Under the pieces are notes generated by a model. The model was not told the DNA's origin, ran no database searches, and worked only from the letters and a program-made list of their open reading frames with translations. From Serinibacter salmoneus (GTDB taxonomy: Bacteria > Actinomycetota > Actinomycetes > Actinomycetales > Beutenbergiaceae), in the NCBI RefSeq assembly GCF_002563925.1, contig NZ_PDJD01000001.1:682001-746000 (forward strand): DNA of 64,000 nt. The letters run 5' to 3'. Position numbers and translations under genes: made by a program. Each line of letters starts with the position of its first letter. Within the stretch, counting starts at the first letter, position 1. This document shows, one piece after another, positions 52,732-61,499 of this stretch.

Positions 52732-54222
52732 TCAGGAAGGCGCCGTACGTGTAGAGATCAGGCCGAATGAGGCCAGTTGGGTTACGGCGTCGTCGACTCC
52801 TCTGGGAATCTCGGGCGCCGATTCCGGGAAACGCATCATAGCGAGCTCCTGGAGTTCTCCTCGTGTCCTCGCCCCTTCGGCGATGTCGAGCCAGAGTTCG
52901 GCGGCTGCACCTTCCAATGGAACGAAGCCCACTAGGGAGAGCGCATTGACGACGCACACTCGGTTCTCACTGACGTGCCAGATCACGCTTGGGAGGATGG
53001 TAATGGAATCCGCGGCATCATGAGTGGACGCGGAGCGCTCGCCAGTGAGGTCGGCAGGACGATCCGGTTCAGGCGTCGTCGGCCGATTCGCGCCGCCAGT
53101 ACCTGTTCTTGGCTGGTTTGCGACGGTTTGCGTACGTTGTCCTCCGGGTGCAGGCACAGGAGTACGGGGCACCGAAATGGTCGGCGCCGTGTCTGCCTTC
53201 TCGAGGTAGCTAGTGCCGGAGCGTAGCGCCGAACGCATGCGAAAGGAGCGCGCGGCATCGCGCCACATGTCCGGAAAGGAGGTCAAGCCGTACTGTAGGC
53301 GTCGGATTCTTGCTCGCGTGTATGCACTCCGCTCAGCTGTCGCGGGAAGCCAGCGGACACCGAGGTCCTCATGGCGGGGCCAGGCGAGTCGAAACGCGAC
53401 CAACGGGAAGCGCCACCCTGAGCGTGCAAGGGCACGAACGTGGCTGCCCGCACCCGGGGAAGAGCGCGCCACAAGGAACTCCCAAGCGGCAACCCGCTCA
53501 GCGTGGGCGCGGTCGAGGGGTACAGAGACGCCGAGGGCAGTCCACAATTGCTCGAGCGAACCGGTGGAGCCCGTGCGCCACGCGAAGGTCTGGATCGTGG
53601 ATCGACCAATCCTATCGACATCGAAGGCGCGGATAGAGTGGGCTACCTCGCTGGAGTCGATCCAGTTCGGATTCGATCGGGCGGAATGAAGGCAGTGGAT
53701 CGCCAAGCTCCCCAAGGCATCAGTGCAGGGAACGTCTCTGTTCGCTCGCCGAATATGTGCACGGCGCGACCAGAGCTCTTCAAAGACTTGGGAGGGCGGT
53801 GCCAGGAACCCAGGATAGAACTCGTGGACGTCTATCTCACATCCCAACCAAGGCAGCACCATAGTGGCGGAGTGCGCCCGGAGCACTCGGCCTTCGTTCG
53901 CGGCCTCGAACCGTCTGGCCGCGCCAGCGCCGGTGAGTCGAGCGACAAGCGCCTCGAAGTGGGCCGGATCTACGAGGATGTCGACGTCCGCGCTGACGCG
54001 AGGGAGGCGAAGGCCCTGTGCGCTCAACACGTCGCCCTTGATCAGAAGGACTCGAGCTCCGATGTTGTCGGCGATGCAGGCTATGAGGGCGGCGCCCAAC
54101 TGGAGCGCTTCACGGTGGGTCAGCGGCTGTGCCGTGCTGTGGCGAGCCATCCAACCTCCAAGAGTATCGAACACCGTACGGTCGCGTGTCGCTTGCAGCG
54201 CTGTCAACGTGGCGAGTCTCAC
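52732..54222 (-). CDS. Nucleotidyltransferase-fold protein fused to a C-terminal PqqD-like domain
   Basis: A 496-residue two-domain protein. The N-terminal half resembles NTP_transf_5 (PF14907): LLIKGDVLSAQGL and RVSADVDILVDPAHFEAL give the KG...R-x-x-D-x-D pattern of the catalytic site, followed by CEIDVHEFY. A long Pro/Thr-rich linker (about 360-405) leads to SITILPSVIWHVSENRVCVVN and AAELWLDIAEGARTRGELQEL, a PqqD/RRE-type winged helix (about 408-494). PqqD domains bind leader peptides in RiPP pathways or occur as separate genes beside nucleotidyltransferases in polysaccharide loci; here the two are fused. GTG start at 54222 (AGG five bases ahead); a later ATG is possible. Function unknown. 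Confidence 0.75.
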   Translation of the reverse strand: MRLATLTALQATRDRTVFDTLGGWMARHSTAQPLTHREALQLGAALIACIADNIGARVLLIKGDVLSAQGLRLPRVSADVDILVDPAHFEALVARLTGAGAARRFEAANEGRVLRAHSATMVLPWLGCEIDVHEFYPGFLAPPSQVFEELWSRRAHIRRANRDVPCTDALGSLAIHCLHSARSNPNWIDSSEVAHSIRAFDVDRIGRSTIQTFAWRTGSTGSLEQLWTALGVSVPLDRAHAERVAAWEFLVARSSPGAGSHVRALARSGWRFPLVAFRLAWPRHEDLGVRWLPATAERSAYTRARIRRLQYGLTSFPDMWRDAARSFRMRSALRSGTSYLEKADTAPTISVPRTPVPAPGGQRTQTVANQPRTGTGGANRPTTPEPDRPADLTGERSASTHDAADSITILPSVIWHVSENRVCVVNALSLVGFVPLEGAAAELWLDIAEGARTRGELQELAMMRFPESAPEIPRGVDDAVTQLASFGLISTRTAPS

Positions 54223-54363
54223 GCTACCTGGAGGCGCAGGGCTCGCTGCTCAGGCTACGGCGTTCGGGCGGCTCGGGTAGACTCAAGGAGTCTTCTGCGC
54301 ATCCGGGCGCGGTTTGGGGGGCGGCAACACGAAGCGGCTGATGACGAGGAGCGCACTTCGCTA

Positions 54364-55434
54364 ATGCAGGTCCTTCATGTTTCCGAGTCCTACGCTGGCG
54401 GGGTCGCAACCGCGGTGTTGGATTATGTTAACTCGACTCCGGAGTACGAGCACTCACTACTCTACGCGCCTCGGGCTGACGGGGAGATCGCTGAGAGCGA
54501 TCTAGCACCGTTCAAGAGCGTAGAGCGCATGCCGATAGCTCATTGGGCCCGTATTCAGAGCGTCAGGCGCAGCGTGACGGAACTTCGCCCGGATATCGTG
54601 CACGCTCATTCGAGTTTTGCGGGCGCCTATGTGAGGTTGGCCGTAAATCGGAAGCGTACGCCCATCGTCTACACGCCTCATGCATTCGCCTTTGAGCGGC
54701 TGGACGTGAACCGTGCGATACGAGGCGCGTTCCGCGCCACCGAGTGGATGTTATCGACCAACACCACCGCCTACGCCGCGTGTTCGCCGAGCGAGGCGCG
54801 ACTGTCGGACTTCCCCATGACACGACGTCCCGTTGCCATGGTGCCCAATGTCCCTCCGGCTGTTCCGCTAAGCGCTGACGATTGCCGGCCGACCACCGAT
54901 GGACCCTTGCGCGTTGTCGGAGTGGGTAGAGCTAGCCGGCAGAAGGACCCTGGGTTCTTCCTGCGCTCCATAGAAGAGGCCAGGGCCGCTGGGCTCGAGG
55001 TTGAGGCAACATGGGTGGGGGGCGATGATGCCCTGAAGTCGGTCCTAGAGGTGCACGACATCGCGTGCACCGGATGGGTGACCAGGGATCAGGTATACCG
55101 AGCACTGGCGGGGGCGGATATCTACCTGCACACTGCGGCATGGGATGGTTTCCCGGTGACCGTCCTCGAGGCCGTGCGGCTAGGTGCTGTGCCGGTAGTG
55201 CGCCGCTCCCGCGCGTTCGAGGGTATCGACCTTCCAGTCTACGTCAATTCACCGTCTGACTGCATCGACGGTCTTGCTGCTCTACAGGCGAGCGGCCAAC
55301 GGGTAAAGGCCCTTCGTGCAGCGGAAGAAGGGCTCTCGGGATTTAGTCGGGAACATCAGCGCACGCGCCTGTTGGGGCTGTATGAGCAAGTGTCCAGGAG
55401 AGAACGAGTCGAGTGGGAGAGCCGTGCTAATTAG
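54364..55434 (+). CDS. GT4 family glycosyltransferase
   Basis: A 356-residue GT-B enzyme. N-terminal acceptor domain begins VLHVSESYAGGVATAVLDYV, with HAHSSFAGAYVRLA. The donor domain has VVGVGRASRQKDPGFFL and the E-x7-E motif in DGFPVTVLEAVRLGAVPVV. It likely adds a sugar from a nucleotide donor to the lipid-linked unit. GAGGAG lies 12 bases upstream of ATG 54364, longer than usual. Codon use looks less GC-extreme than in the flanking housekeeping genes. Divergent from the PqqD-fusion gene. Confidence 0.88.
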   Translation: MQVLHVSESYAGGVATAVLDYVNSTPEYEHSLLYAPRADGEIAESDLAPFKSVERMPIAHWARIQSVRRSVTELRPDIVHAHSSFAGAYVRLAVNRKRTPIVYTPHAFAFERLDVNRAIRGAFRATEWMLSTNTTAYAACSPSEARLSDFPMTRRPVAMVPNVPPAVPLSADDCRPTTDGPLRVVGVGRASRQKDPGFFLRSIEEARAAGLEVEATWVGGDDALKSVLEVHDIACTGWVTRDQVYRALAGADIYLHTAAWDGFPVTVLEAVRLGAVPVVRRSRAFEGIDLPVYVNSPSDCIDGLAALQASGQRVKALRAAEEGLSGFSREHQRTRLLGLYEQVSRRERVEWESRAN

Positions 55435-56455
55435 ATACCCTGGCCGTATCGTAGATCGGCATGTTGGTGGGAATACGACCTACGCTCGTCGAATTCGCGA
55501 GGGGATGATTGCAAGGGGGGTTGATACTGCCGTGATCCCGATGCGGGGGGGTGCGCTGGGGAACCTCGTTGCCGAGACCGCTACCGGTCTCGCGAAGCGC
55601 GAGAATGAGGTCATTCACTACAGTGCTGACACTGGGGCCCTCCTGAAAACCCGGACGGCTTCCGTGGTGACAGTCCACGGAGTGGCGAGTCGGTGGATCG
55701 ACGTTGCGCGCAATCCCCGCCAGGAGTTCATCTGGCGATCACGGGTCGGGCGTGCGATGGCCTCATCGGATCGGATCATCACGGTGTCCAACTCGGCTGC
55801 GGATGACATCGCGAACGTCTTCCAGGTTGACCCGTCTCGTATCGAAGTCATCCTGCACGGAGTGGATCATCCGGGCGAGTCCGAGGGGATCTCCCAGGAG
55901 TTGCGTGAGGCAATGCCGGACGGCCCCTACGCTCTCTACCTCGGAAACGTTGAGCCTCGGAAGAACCTGATCGCACTCAGTGAAGCGTTCGACCGCACTC
56001 CACTTGCCGACCTTGGTATCCCGCTGGTCATCGCGGGCAGAATGGCGTGGAACTTCGAAGAGTCAGCAGCTGCGATCGATCGTGCGCGGAACGTCCACTA
56101 TGTGGGCTTCGTTTCGAACGAGGACCGGCTTGCGTTGATGCAGGGCGCAACTCTGTTCGTCTTCCCATCGCTGTATGAGGGATTTGGGATGCCAGTGATC
56201 GAAGCGATGGCCGTGGGCACGCCGGTTGCGTGTTCCCGTCGTGGCTCTCTCGCGGAGGTTTCCGGGCCCTCCTGGGAGTTGGATGACCTCTCCGCAGAGG
56301 GCCTATCCAACTCTCTTGCCGCGGCGCTCCAAGACAGTGACTTTCTCGCGGGTGCAGCACAGTCTGGACCGGAATGGGCGCAGCGGTTCAAGTGGGACGA
56401 CAGTATCGATGCGCACATTCGTGTCTATAGGTCTGCGCTGGAGGCCCGGCTATGA
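55424..56455 (+). CDS. GT4 family glycosyltransferase
   Basis: A 343-residue GT-B enzyme. VLIRYPGRIVDRHVGGNTTY starts the fold. LYLGNVEPRKNL is the donor-side loop of mannosyltransferase-like GT4 proteins, and FPSLYEGFGMPVIEAMAVG is the E-x7-E motif. GTG 55424 with GGGAGA upstream and an 11-base overlap with the previous gene is preferred; ATG 55382 in the same frame is an alternative that adds 14 residues. ManC could provide its GDP-mannose. The next gene overlaps by four bases. Confidence 0.9.
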   Translation: MLIRYPGRIVDRHVGGNTTYARRIREGMIARGVDTAVIPMRGGALGNLVAETATGLAKRENEVIHYSADTGALLKTRTASVVTVHGVASRWIDVARNPRQEFIWRSRVGRAMASSDRIITVSNSAADDIANVFQVDPSRIEVILHGVDHPGESEGISQELREAMPDGPYALYLGNVEPRKNLIALSEAFDRTPLADLGIPLVIAGRMAWNFEESAAAIDRARNVHYVGFVSNEDRLALMQGATLFVFPSLYEGFGMPVIEAMAVGTPVACSRRGSLAEVSGPSWELDDLSAEGLSNSLAAALQDSDFLAGAAQSGPEWAQRFKWDDSIDAHIRVYRSALEARL

Positions 56456-57501
56456 GAGTGTTGCTGATTCACGGCTATTCCGCTGACAATGCCGGGGACG
56501 GGTTGCTGGTCAGCGCGGCACTCGAGTTGGTTCGCGAAGCGTTTGGTGACCCGCAAGTAGAGTTGCTATGTCAATACCCCGATTCGTTCCGTGAGCTCGG
56601 CCTCGCCCTCTATCCCTCCCGCCCGGATTCCGCACTCAAGGCCGCGCTCCGTGGTGACTTCCCGAAGTTCGATGCGTTCGATCTCATCGTTGCCGTGGGT
56701 GGCGGCTATTTGCGATTCGGACACCCCGTCGAGGCGCTGAAGACCACGGCGGTGCACGGCTACCAGTTGGTTCTGGCATCGATGACCAAGACACCCGTGA
56801 TCTACCTCCCCCAGAGCATCGGACCGTTGCGCTTCGGATCGCAGGGCATGGTCCGCCACTTCGCCGCGCGCGTTCAGCGGATTCATCTCCGAGACGACCG
56901 CTCGATGCACGAGGTTCGGTTGCCCAATACGGTGAGAACCCCGGACATGGCGCTCCTAGCGCGCTCGTACCGGGATCGTTCCGGCGCAGTGCCGTCTGCG
57001 ACGCCGATTGTGTCGGTGCGCAACGTCGCAGGATCAGTGCCCACAGACGTGCTCGAGTTGACGCACACGCTGGAGACGTTCGACGGATACGTGCAGAGTG
57101 CCGTCGGATCGAACCAGGACCAAGCAGCGGTCGAGTCAATCTCGCCGCGGCGTATTGTGACCCGACGTGAGCTCCTCGAGGGCGACGAGCGGCGTGTGGT
57201 CGTTGCGGTGCGGTTGCATGCCGCGCTGATGGCTCTCAACGCTGGGCACCTGGTGGTCCATCTTGCGTACGAACGTAAGGGCTTCGGGGCCTTCCAGGAC
57301 CTCGGCCTGCCAGAGTACGTGCACAACGTGAACGACTTCGATCCAGCTCGGGTCCATGCCCAGGTCGCGTCCCTGCTCAACTCCCTCGAAGTGCGCGAGG
57401 CCTACGACGCGACTCTCCGCGAAGCTCGCTCGCGTCTGGAGTCGCGTCGGGCAGCGCTCATTAGGGATGTCCAGTCGATTGCGTCCTTGGAGGCGTTGTG
57501 A
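56452..57501 (+). CDS. Polysaccharide pyruvyltransferase family protein 1
   Basis: A 349-residue GT-B-like protein of PF04230. It opens with LLIHGYSADNAGDGLLVSAA (the N-x-G-D loop), has IVAVGGGYLRFG in the middle, YLPQSIGPL, and VVAVRLHAALMALNAGHLVV, where the R-x-H is the conserved basic motif near the active site. The family transfers pyruvate from PEP as a ketal to sugars or acts in related chemistry. ATGA overlap with the upstream GT and GTGA with the next gene. Confidence 0.87.
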   Translation: MRVLLIHGYSADNAGDGLLVSAALELVREAFGDPQVELLCQYPDSFRELGLALYPSRPDSALKAALRGDFPKFDAFDLIVAVGGGYLRFGHPVEALKTTAVHGYQLVLASMTKTPVIYLPQSIGPLRFGSQGMVRHFAARVQRIHLRDDRSMHEVRLPNTVRTPDMALLARSYRDRSGAVPSATPIVSVRNVAGSVPTDVLELTHTLETFDGYVQSAVGSNQDQAAVESISPRRIVTRRELLEGDERRVVVAVRLHAALMALNAGHLVVHLAYERKGFGAFQDLGLPEYVHNVNDFDPARVHAQVASLLNSLEVREAYDATLREARSRLESRRAALIRDVQSIASLEAL

Positions 57502-58772
57502 TTTCTATCAGCCGAGTACGAACGGTCGCAATAGGTCGTGCAAAGGCCGGGGTCCGCCGCCTGTGGGCGTCACCCGCCTACGCCAAGCTCCTGGTGTTGC
57601 ACGATCGGGTCGCCGCGCGCCCAGCTTCGCGTGTGCTCCCCGCGGAACGCCGGGATCGCGTGGTTCTCGTCTCACCGTCTGGCCGGGGCAACATCGGCGA
57701 CCAGGCCATGTTCGAGGCCATTCTCGCGAACACCGACGGTGCGATCGACATCGTCCTGCACTCCAGCAACTCGCTTCGTGTGCCGGTCTCTGATCTGCAC
57801 CGGGTGCGGTTGCACGTACTGCCACGTCTCGTCCGCGGTGGTCTCATCCGGCGGATCCCCGACGTGCGGTCGTTCGCGGCGCTCGCGGGGAGTGCCAGCG
57901 AAGTGATGGTTCCCGGTGCGGACACCATCGATGGGGGCCACGCTCACGCGAGCCTCGCCCGTCTTAGTTTGGTCGTGCTTGCCCACGACGCCGGCGCGGC
58001 GGCTCGTGTGCAGGGTTTCAGTTGGTCGGACCACGTGCCCGCATCAGTGACCACCCTCATGCGGTCGGTCGCGAAGCGTGCACTGGTGTTCCCCCGTGAC
58101 CCGCGCGCCGTCGAGCGCTTGCAGGCATCGCACGTTGCACCTATCACGCCTGCCGCAGACGTGGTGTTCTCGTACCGACGTGAGGCTGACCTTTCCGCTG
58201 ACTTGCAGTCCTGGCTCGACTCCCAAAAGGAGGCGGGACGTCGAGTGGTGGCCCTCAACGTCAGTGGGTTCATCGCTCGCAACAAGGACCTGCTTGACGA
58301 GTATGTCACCGTTGTCTCTCATCTCCGGTCGCGGGATGTCAGCGTTCTGTTTGTCCCGCACGTGCTCCGTGCGGGTGACAGTGACCTGGTGGCGATTCGT
58401 CACGTTGTCGAGCGCGTAGGCCTGGGCGAGGACTTCCTGATTGAGAACCAGCTGTCCCCTGCTCAGGTGCAGACGGTTGCCAGAGGGTGCGCTTGCGTCA
58501 TCACGGGTCGGATGCACTTCGCCATCATGTCCCTTAGCAACGCAGTACCCGCGGTCACGTTGGCTACTGTGGGCAAGGTCGAGGGTCTGTACGACATGTT
58601 CTCACTTCCTGAGCTGGTCGTTCAGCCTGCACCGGGAATGGCAGAGTCCATCGTGAATGCACTTGAGTCCGTCCTGGCCGACCGCACCTCGTTTGCGTCG
58701 ACAATCTCATCATCGTTGGGCCGTGTGCAGGAACTGTCTGCGCGCAACTTCGACGCGGGCGGGTCTCACTAA
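57498..58772 (+). CDS. Polysaccharide pyruvyltransferase family protein 2
   Basis: A 424-residue PF04230 protein, only distantly like its neighbour. VLVSPSGRGNIGDQAMFEAI is the N-terminal loop, MVPGADTIDGGHAHASL replaces the usual GGG-Y segment, and CVITGRMHFAIMSLSNAVP has the conserved R-x-H. GTG start overlaps the previous stop. Two family members in a row suggest either two pyruvylated sugars or that one has another activity. Confidence 0.85.
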   Translation: MISISRVRTVAIGRAKAGVRRLWASPAYAKLLVLHDRVAARPASRVLPAERRDRVVLVSPSGRGNIGDQAMFEAILANTDGAIDIVLHSSNSLRVPVSDLHRVRLHVLPRLVRGGLIRRIPDVRSFAALAGSASEVMVPGADTIDGGHAHASLARLSLVVLAHDAGAAARVQGFSWSDHVPASVTTLMRSVAKRALVFPRDPRAVERLQASHVAPITPAADVVFSYRREADLSADLQSWLDSQKEAGRRVVALNVSGFIARNKDLLDEYVTVVSHLRSRDVSVLFVPHVLRAGDSDLVAIRHVVERVGLGEDFLIENQLSPAQVQTVARGCACVITGRMHFAIMSLSNAVPAVTLATVGKVEGLYDMFSLPELVVQPAPGMAESIVNALESVLADRTSFASTISSSLGRVQELSARNFDAGGSH

Positions 58773-60056
58773 GTGCGCACGCAGGGTGGCGGCTATCTCA
58801 GCCGCGTCCGCGCGTACTTCACGAGTGCAAGCCTCCTCGGGCTCTCGCCCGTGGTTCTGAGTCTTGCGACTCTCTTTTCGATCCCGCTGCTCATCCGTGG
58901 GGTTGGTGATGAACTTTGGCTGAGTATCGCGGTCGGTCAGTCAGTCGGTGAGCTCTGCCGGGCCACTGTGATCTGGAGCTGGAACTCGATCGGGCTGACG
59001 CGTTCCGCACCGATGAGCCGCCCCGCTCGCTTGCGCTACTATTTCGAGTCATTGCGCCCGCGTCTCATCGTCTTGGCTTTGGTTATCCCCATCGCCGTCG
59101 CAGCCTGCTTCCTTATCCCATTGTCGAGCCCTGTGGCTGCGATCCTCTCGGCTCTGACCGGCGCAGTGTACGGACTGAGCGGCGCATGGGTGCTCATCGG
59201 AAGCGACCGGCCGATCCTCCTTCTCCTGATCGACTCGATTCCCCGAGCGCTCTCGATTCTCGTGGGCGCAGTGATCGCGGGCTCTGTCGGGGTAGTCTGG
59301 GTCTTCGGCCTCGTGACCGTGCTGGGGTCCTGTATGGCGGTCCTCGGGCCGTATTCACGCTTGCGACGGGAAGCGCGAGCACTTGACGTCGATGTCCGTC
59401 TCGCTTCTTTCCGCGTGAGTCTTGCGCACCTGCGGGAGGGTTTGCCGGTCGTCGGTGCCGCCTTGCTCAACGTCGGACGAATCAGTTTTGCCGTGATCGT
59501 GAGTCCGATTCTAAATGCCGCACTGGCTCCCGCGGTAGCGCTTGGTGACAAGTTCCTGCGGTGGGCCAACACAGGTATGACACCCCTGATGCAATCTCTG
59601 CAGGTGCGCGTGTCCAGAGGATCGGGCGATCTCCAGGCGCGTGCTCTCCGTGGGATTGTGGCGGCTTGGCTCGTCGGTGGCACGCTAGGCCTGGGTACCA
59701 TCGTGGTGATACCTCTGGCGTCCGGGCCAGTGTCCGCTGGCACGATGTCCCTGGGGCTGGACGTTGCTGTCCCACTCGGACTCGTTGTGACCTTGTACTT
59801 TGCGGCTGGCATCACGGGCAACTCCGTGATGGTTCTTCTTGGGCGTATCCGCGCATTGTTCTGGGGCGCCGTGGGGTCGGGCATCGTCCTGGTTGTCGCG
59901 TTCGTTCTCCTGTATAGCGCATTCGGCGTGCCAGGAGCATTCTGGGCGCTTGCGTGCTCGGAGGGGACGCTTGCCATCTATCAGATGTGGGTTGTGTGGG
60001 CGGGATTCCGTCGGCTCAGGGCAGAAGCCAATGCACGTAGAGAGGTGAATGAGTGA
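58773..60056 (+). CDS. Polysaccharide flippase (Wzx-like, MATE/MVF superfamily)
   Basis: A 427-residue membrane protein with 11-12 predicted helices, little else conserved, the typical look of Wzx/oligosaccharide flippases. FLIRW-like charged residues sit in helices, for example DKFLRWANTGMTPLMQSLQ in the middle. GTG 58773 follows the previous TAA with no gap. In this locus it should move lipid-linked repeat units across the membrane. A Wzy polymerase is not seen and may lie beyond the right edge. Confidence 0.8.
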   Translation: MRTQGGGYLSRVRAYFTSASLLGLSPVVLSLATLFSIPLLIRGVGDELWLSIAVGQSVGELCRATVIWSWNSIGLTRSAPMSRPARLRYYFESLRPRLIVLALVIPIAVAACFLIPLSSPVAAILSALTGAVYGLSGAWVLIGSDRPILLLLIDSIPRALSILVGAVIAGSVGVVWVFGLVTVLGSCMAVLGPYSRLRREARALDVDVRLASFRVSLAHLREGLPVVGAALLNVGRISFAVIVSPILNAALAPAVALGDKFLRWANTGMTPLMQSLQVRVSRGSGDLQARALRGIVAAWLVGGTLGLGTIVVIPLASGPVSAGTMSLGLDVAVPLGLVVTLYFAAGITGNSVMVLLGRIRALFWGAVGSGIVLVVAFVLLYSAFGVPGAFWALACSEGTLAIYQMWVVWAGFRRLRAEANARREVNE

Positions 60057-60991
60057 TGTTGTCGAGAGTTTCCCTGATGGGCCGTACGCTCTTCGATCGC
60101 GCCAACGGCTACCGTGAGGCGCTGATGGACGCCGTGAGATTCGCACGCTTCTCGGGTCCGCCGGACTCCGCTGTGCCGAACGAACTCGATGACACTGCTC
60201 TCGAGACCCAGCTGGTGAAGGACTATCACCGAGTAGAGAAGGGTTTGAGCCTGCGCGAGCCGAAGCGACCGTTCGGCGCGGCGGTGGAGGCGAGGTTGGC
60301 GAGGCTCTTGCCGGCTGGGCTTCAGAGTGACTCGTCTCATGCTGCCGCCGCAGCCGGGCACGGCGTGATTGCCCTCGATGCCCTCCGGCAGTGGAACGAC
60401 GAGTCCAGAGTCTCGGACGAAGTCGCCCCGGTTCCCGCCCCGTTCGCGGGAGAGTCTCCGGCGACAGTCAGCCAGAGGTTCACTTCACGCCGGAGCGTGC
60501 GTGACTACGATCTCTCACGTGTGGTCCCGAGCGATGTGCTCGATGCCGCTCTGGACTGCTTCCAGTCAGCACCGTCGGTGTGCAATCGCCAGGCCGCACG
60601 TCTGCACCTCTACCGAGACCGTGGCATGATCGAGCGGCTCCTTGAGCTCCAGGGTGGTGGCTCAGGATTCTCCCGCGACGTTCCGTACGTCGCTGTGCTG
60701 ACAGCTCGACTGTCGCTGTTCTCTGGTGCAGGCGAGCGCAACCAGGCGTGGATCGACGGATCACTCGCTGGAATGGCGTTTGTTTCCGGACTGCACGAAA
60801 TGGGTGTGTCGAGTTGTATGCTTAACTGGTCGAAGCGGAACGTGCACTCCGCGAAATTGCGGAACTTGACTGACATCCCTGAGGAGGAGGAGATCATGTG
60901 TCTCATCGCCTTCGGGTACGCGCGGGAAGGTGCTCGAGTGGCGCGATCGCCTCGGCGGCGCCGCGATGACGTGGTGGTCTCCTGGAGATAG
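60053..60991 (+). CDS. Nitroreductase family protein
   Basis: A 312-residue flavoprotein-like protein. The C-terminal 190 residues are a nitroreductase fold: RFTSRRSVRDYDLSRVVPSD (FMN phosphate Arg), SAPSVCNRQAARLHLYRD, DGSLAGMAFVSGLHEMGVSSCMLNW and LIAFGYAREG. The N-terminal 120 residues are helical and of a type found in nitroreductases of polysaccharide loci that sit beside pyruvyltransferase genes. Substrate unknown. Start is GTG 60053 (GTGA with the flippase stop) or ATG 60056; AGAGAGG lies upstream. Last intact gene of the locus in the window. Confidence 0.85.
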   Translation: MMLSRVSLMGRTLFDRANGYREALMDAVRFARFSGPPDSAVPNELDDTALETQLVKDYHRVEKGLSLREPKRPFGAAVEARLARLLPAGLQSDSSHAAAAAGHGVIALDALRQWNDESRVSDEVAPVPAPFAGESPATVSQRFTSRRSVRDYDLSRVVPSDVLDAALDCFQSAPSVCNRQAARLHLYRDRGMIERLLELQGGGSGFSRDVPYVAVLTARLSLFSGAGERNQAWIDGSLAGMAFVSGLHEMGVSSCMLNWSKRNVHSAKLRNLTDIPEEEEIMCLIAFGYAREGARVARSPRRRRDDVVVSWR

Positions 60992-61109
60992 GCGACTCCA
61001 GGTGTGCCGGCAGAGTGATGGCGTCGTCATGGCCTGCCTGGCAGTCAATGTGTTGCGTGAGGTCCCATATGGCCCCCATGTGCGGAATCCTGTAGTGTAT
61101 TTCGCCGCA

Positions 61110-61499
61110 GTAGCCAAGATTCAGGCGCGCTAGGGGGTAGTTGGTTGTGTTCCTCGATCACGCTTTGGCCTGGCCCCATGGCGGGTTCGCGGGTGGCATG
61201 TCCTTCGTGATCTCCGGGCTTCTTGATCGCAGGGTTGCTGCTGCGCGTGGGTGAGGGGACGGGGCACATCTCGTTCCGTGGGTTCCATGCAAACGGATCA
61301 AGCGCGTCGTTCCCGCGGCAACGGAGGTACGGCTGGTGACGGTAGTGCAGGGCCACCTGATCTTGCCCGCGTCCAGAGCGCATTCCGTGACGTGGGATGC
61401 GGTGTGGTCCTTCCTGTTCGGACAGAAATGGAACATGGCCCTCGAGGCACTGGGTACTTCGGGCGGGGGCTTGTGAACTCCTGCGGGTAGGGGTTTGAC
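61110..61499 (+). pseudogene. Decayed acyltransferase family 3 (OafA-like) gene, cut by an insertion sequence
   Basis: No single frame is open, but reading across frames gives the N-terminal part of an AT3 acyltransferase in order: DHALAWPHGGFAGG and FVISG near 61155-61215, then FLIAGLLLRVGEGTGHISF and RGFHAN in a second frame, then RIKRVVPAATEVRLVTVV through SRAHSVTWDAVWSFLFGQKW and NMALE in a third, and EGTGYFGRG after a further shift. At least three frameshifts are needed. The copy ends exactly at the insertion sequence at 61500. Such enzymes O-acylate surface polysaccharides. The extreme N-terminus is poorly preserved, so the left border is approximate. Confidence 0.75.

Noticed and set aside
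52732-54222. A RiPP (for example lasso peptide) gene cluster suggested by the PqqD-like domain
   Set aside because: No precursor peptide, radical SAM, cyclase or B2-type protease gene is found nearby; the neighbours are glycan genes.
53440-54363. Open plus-strand frame running from 53440 into the first GT4 gene
   Set aside because: It is antisense to the nucleotidyltransferase-PqqD protein, and the GT4 fold starts at the ATG at 54364.
61158-61436. Small minus-strand ORF of 92 codons near the insertion sequence
   Set aside because: It overlaps the plus-strand acyltransferase remnant, which has recognisable motifs; the minus-strand product has none.
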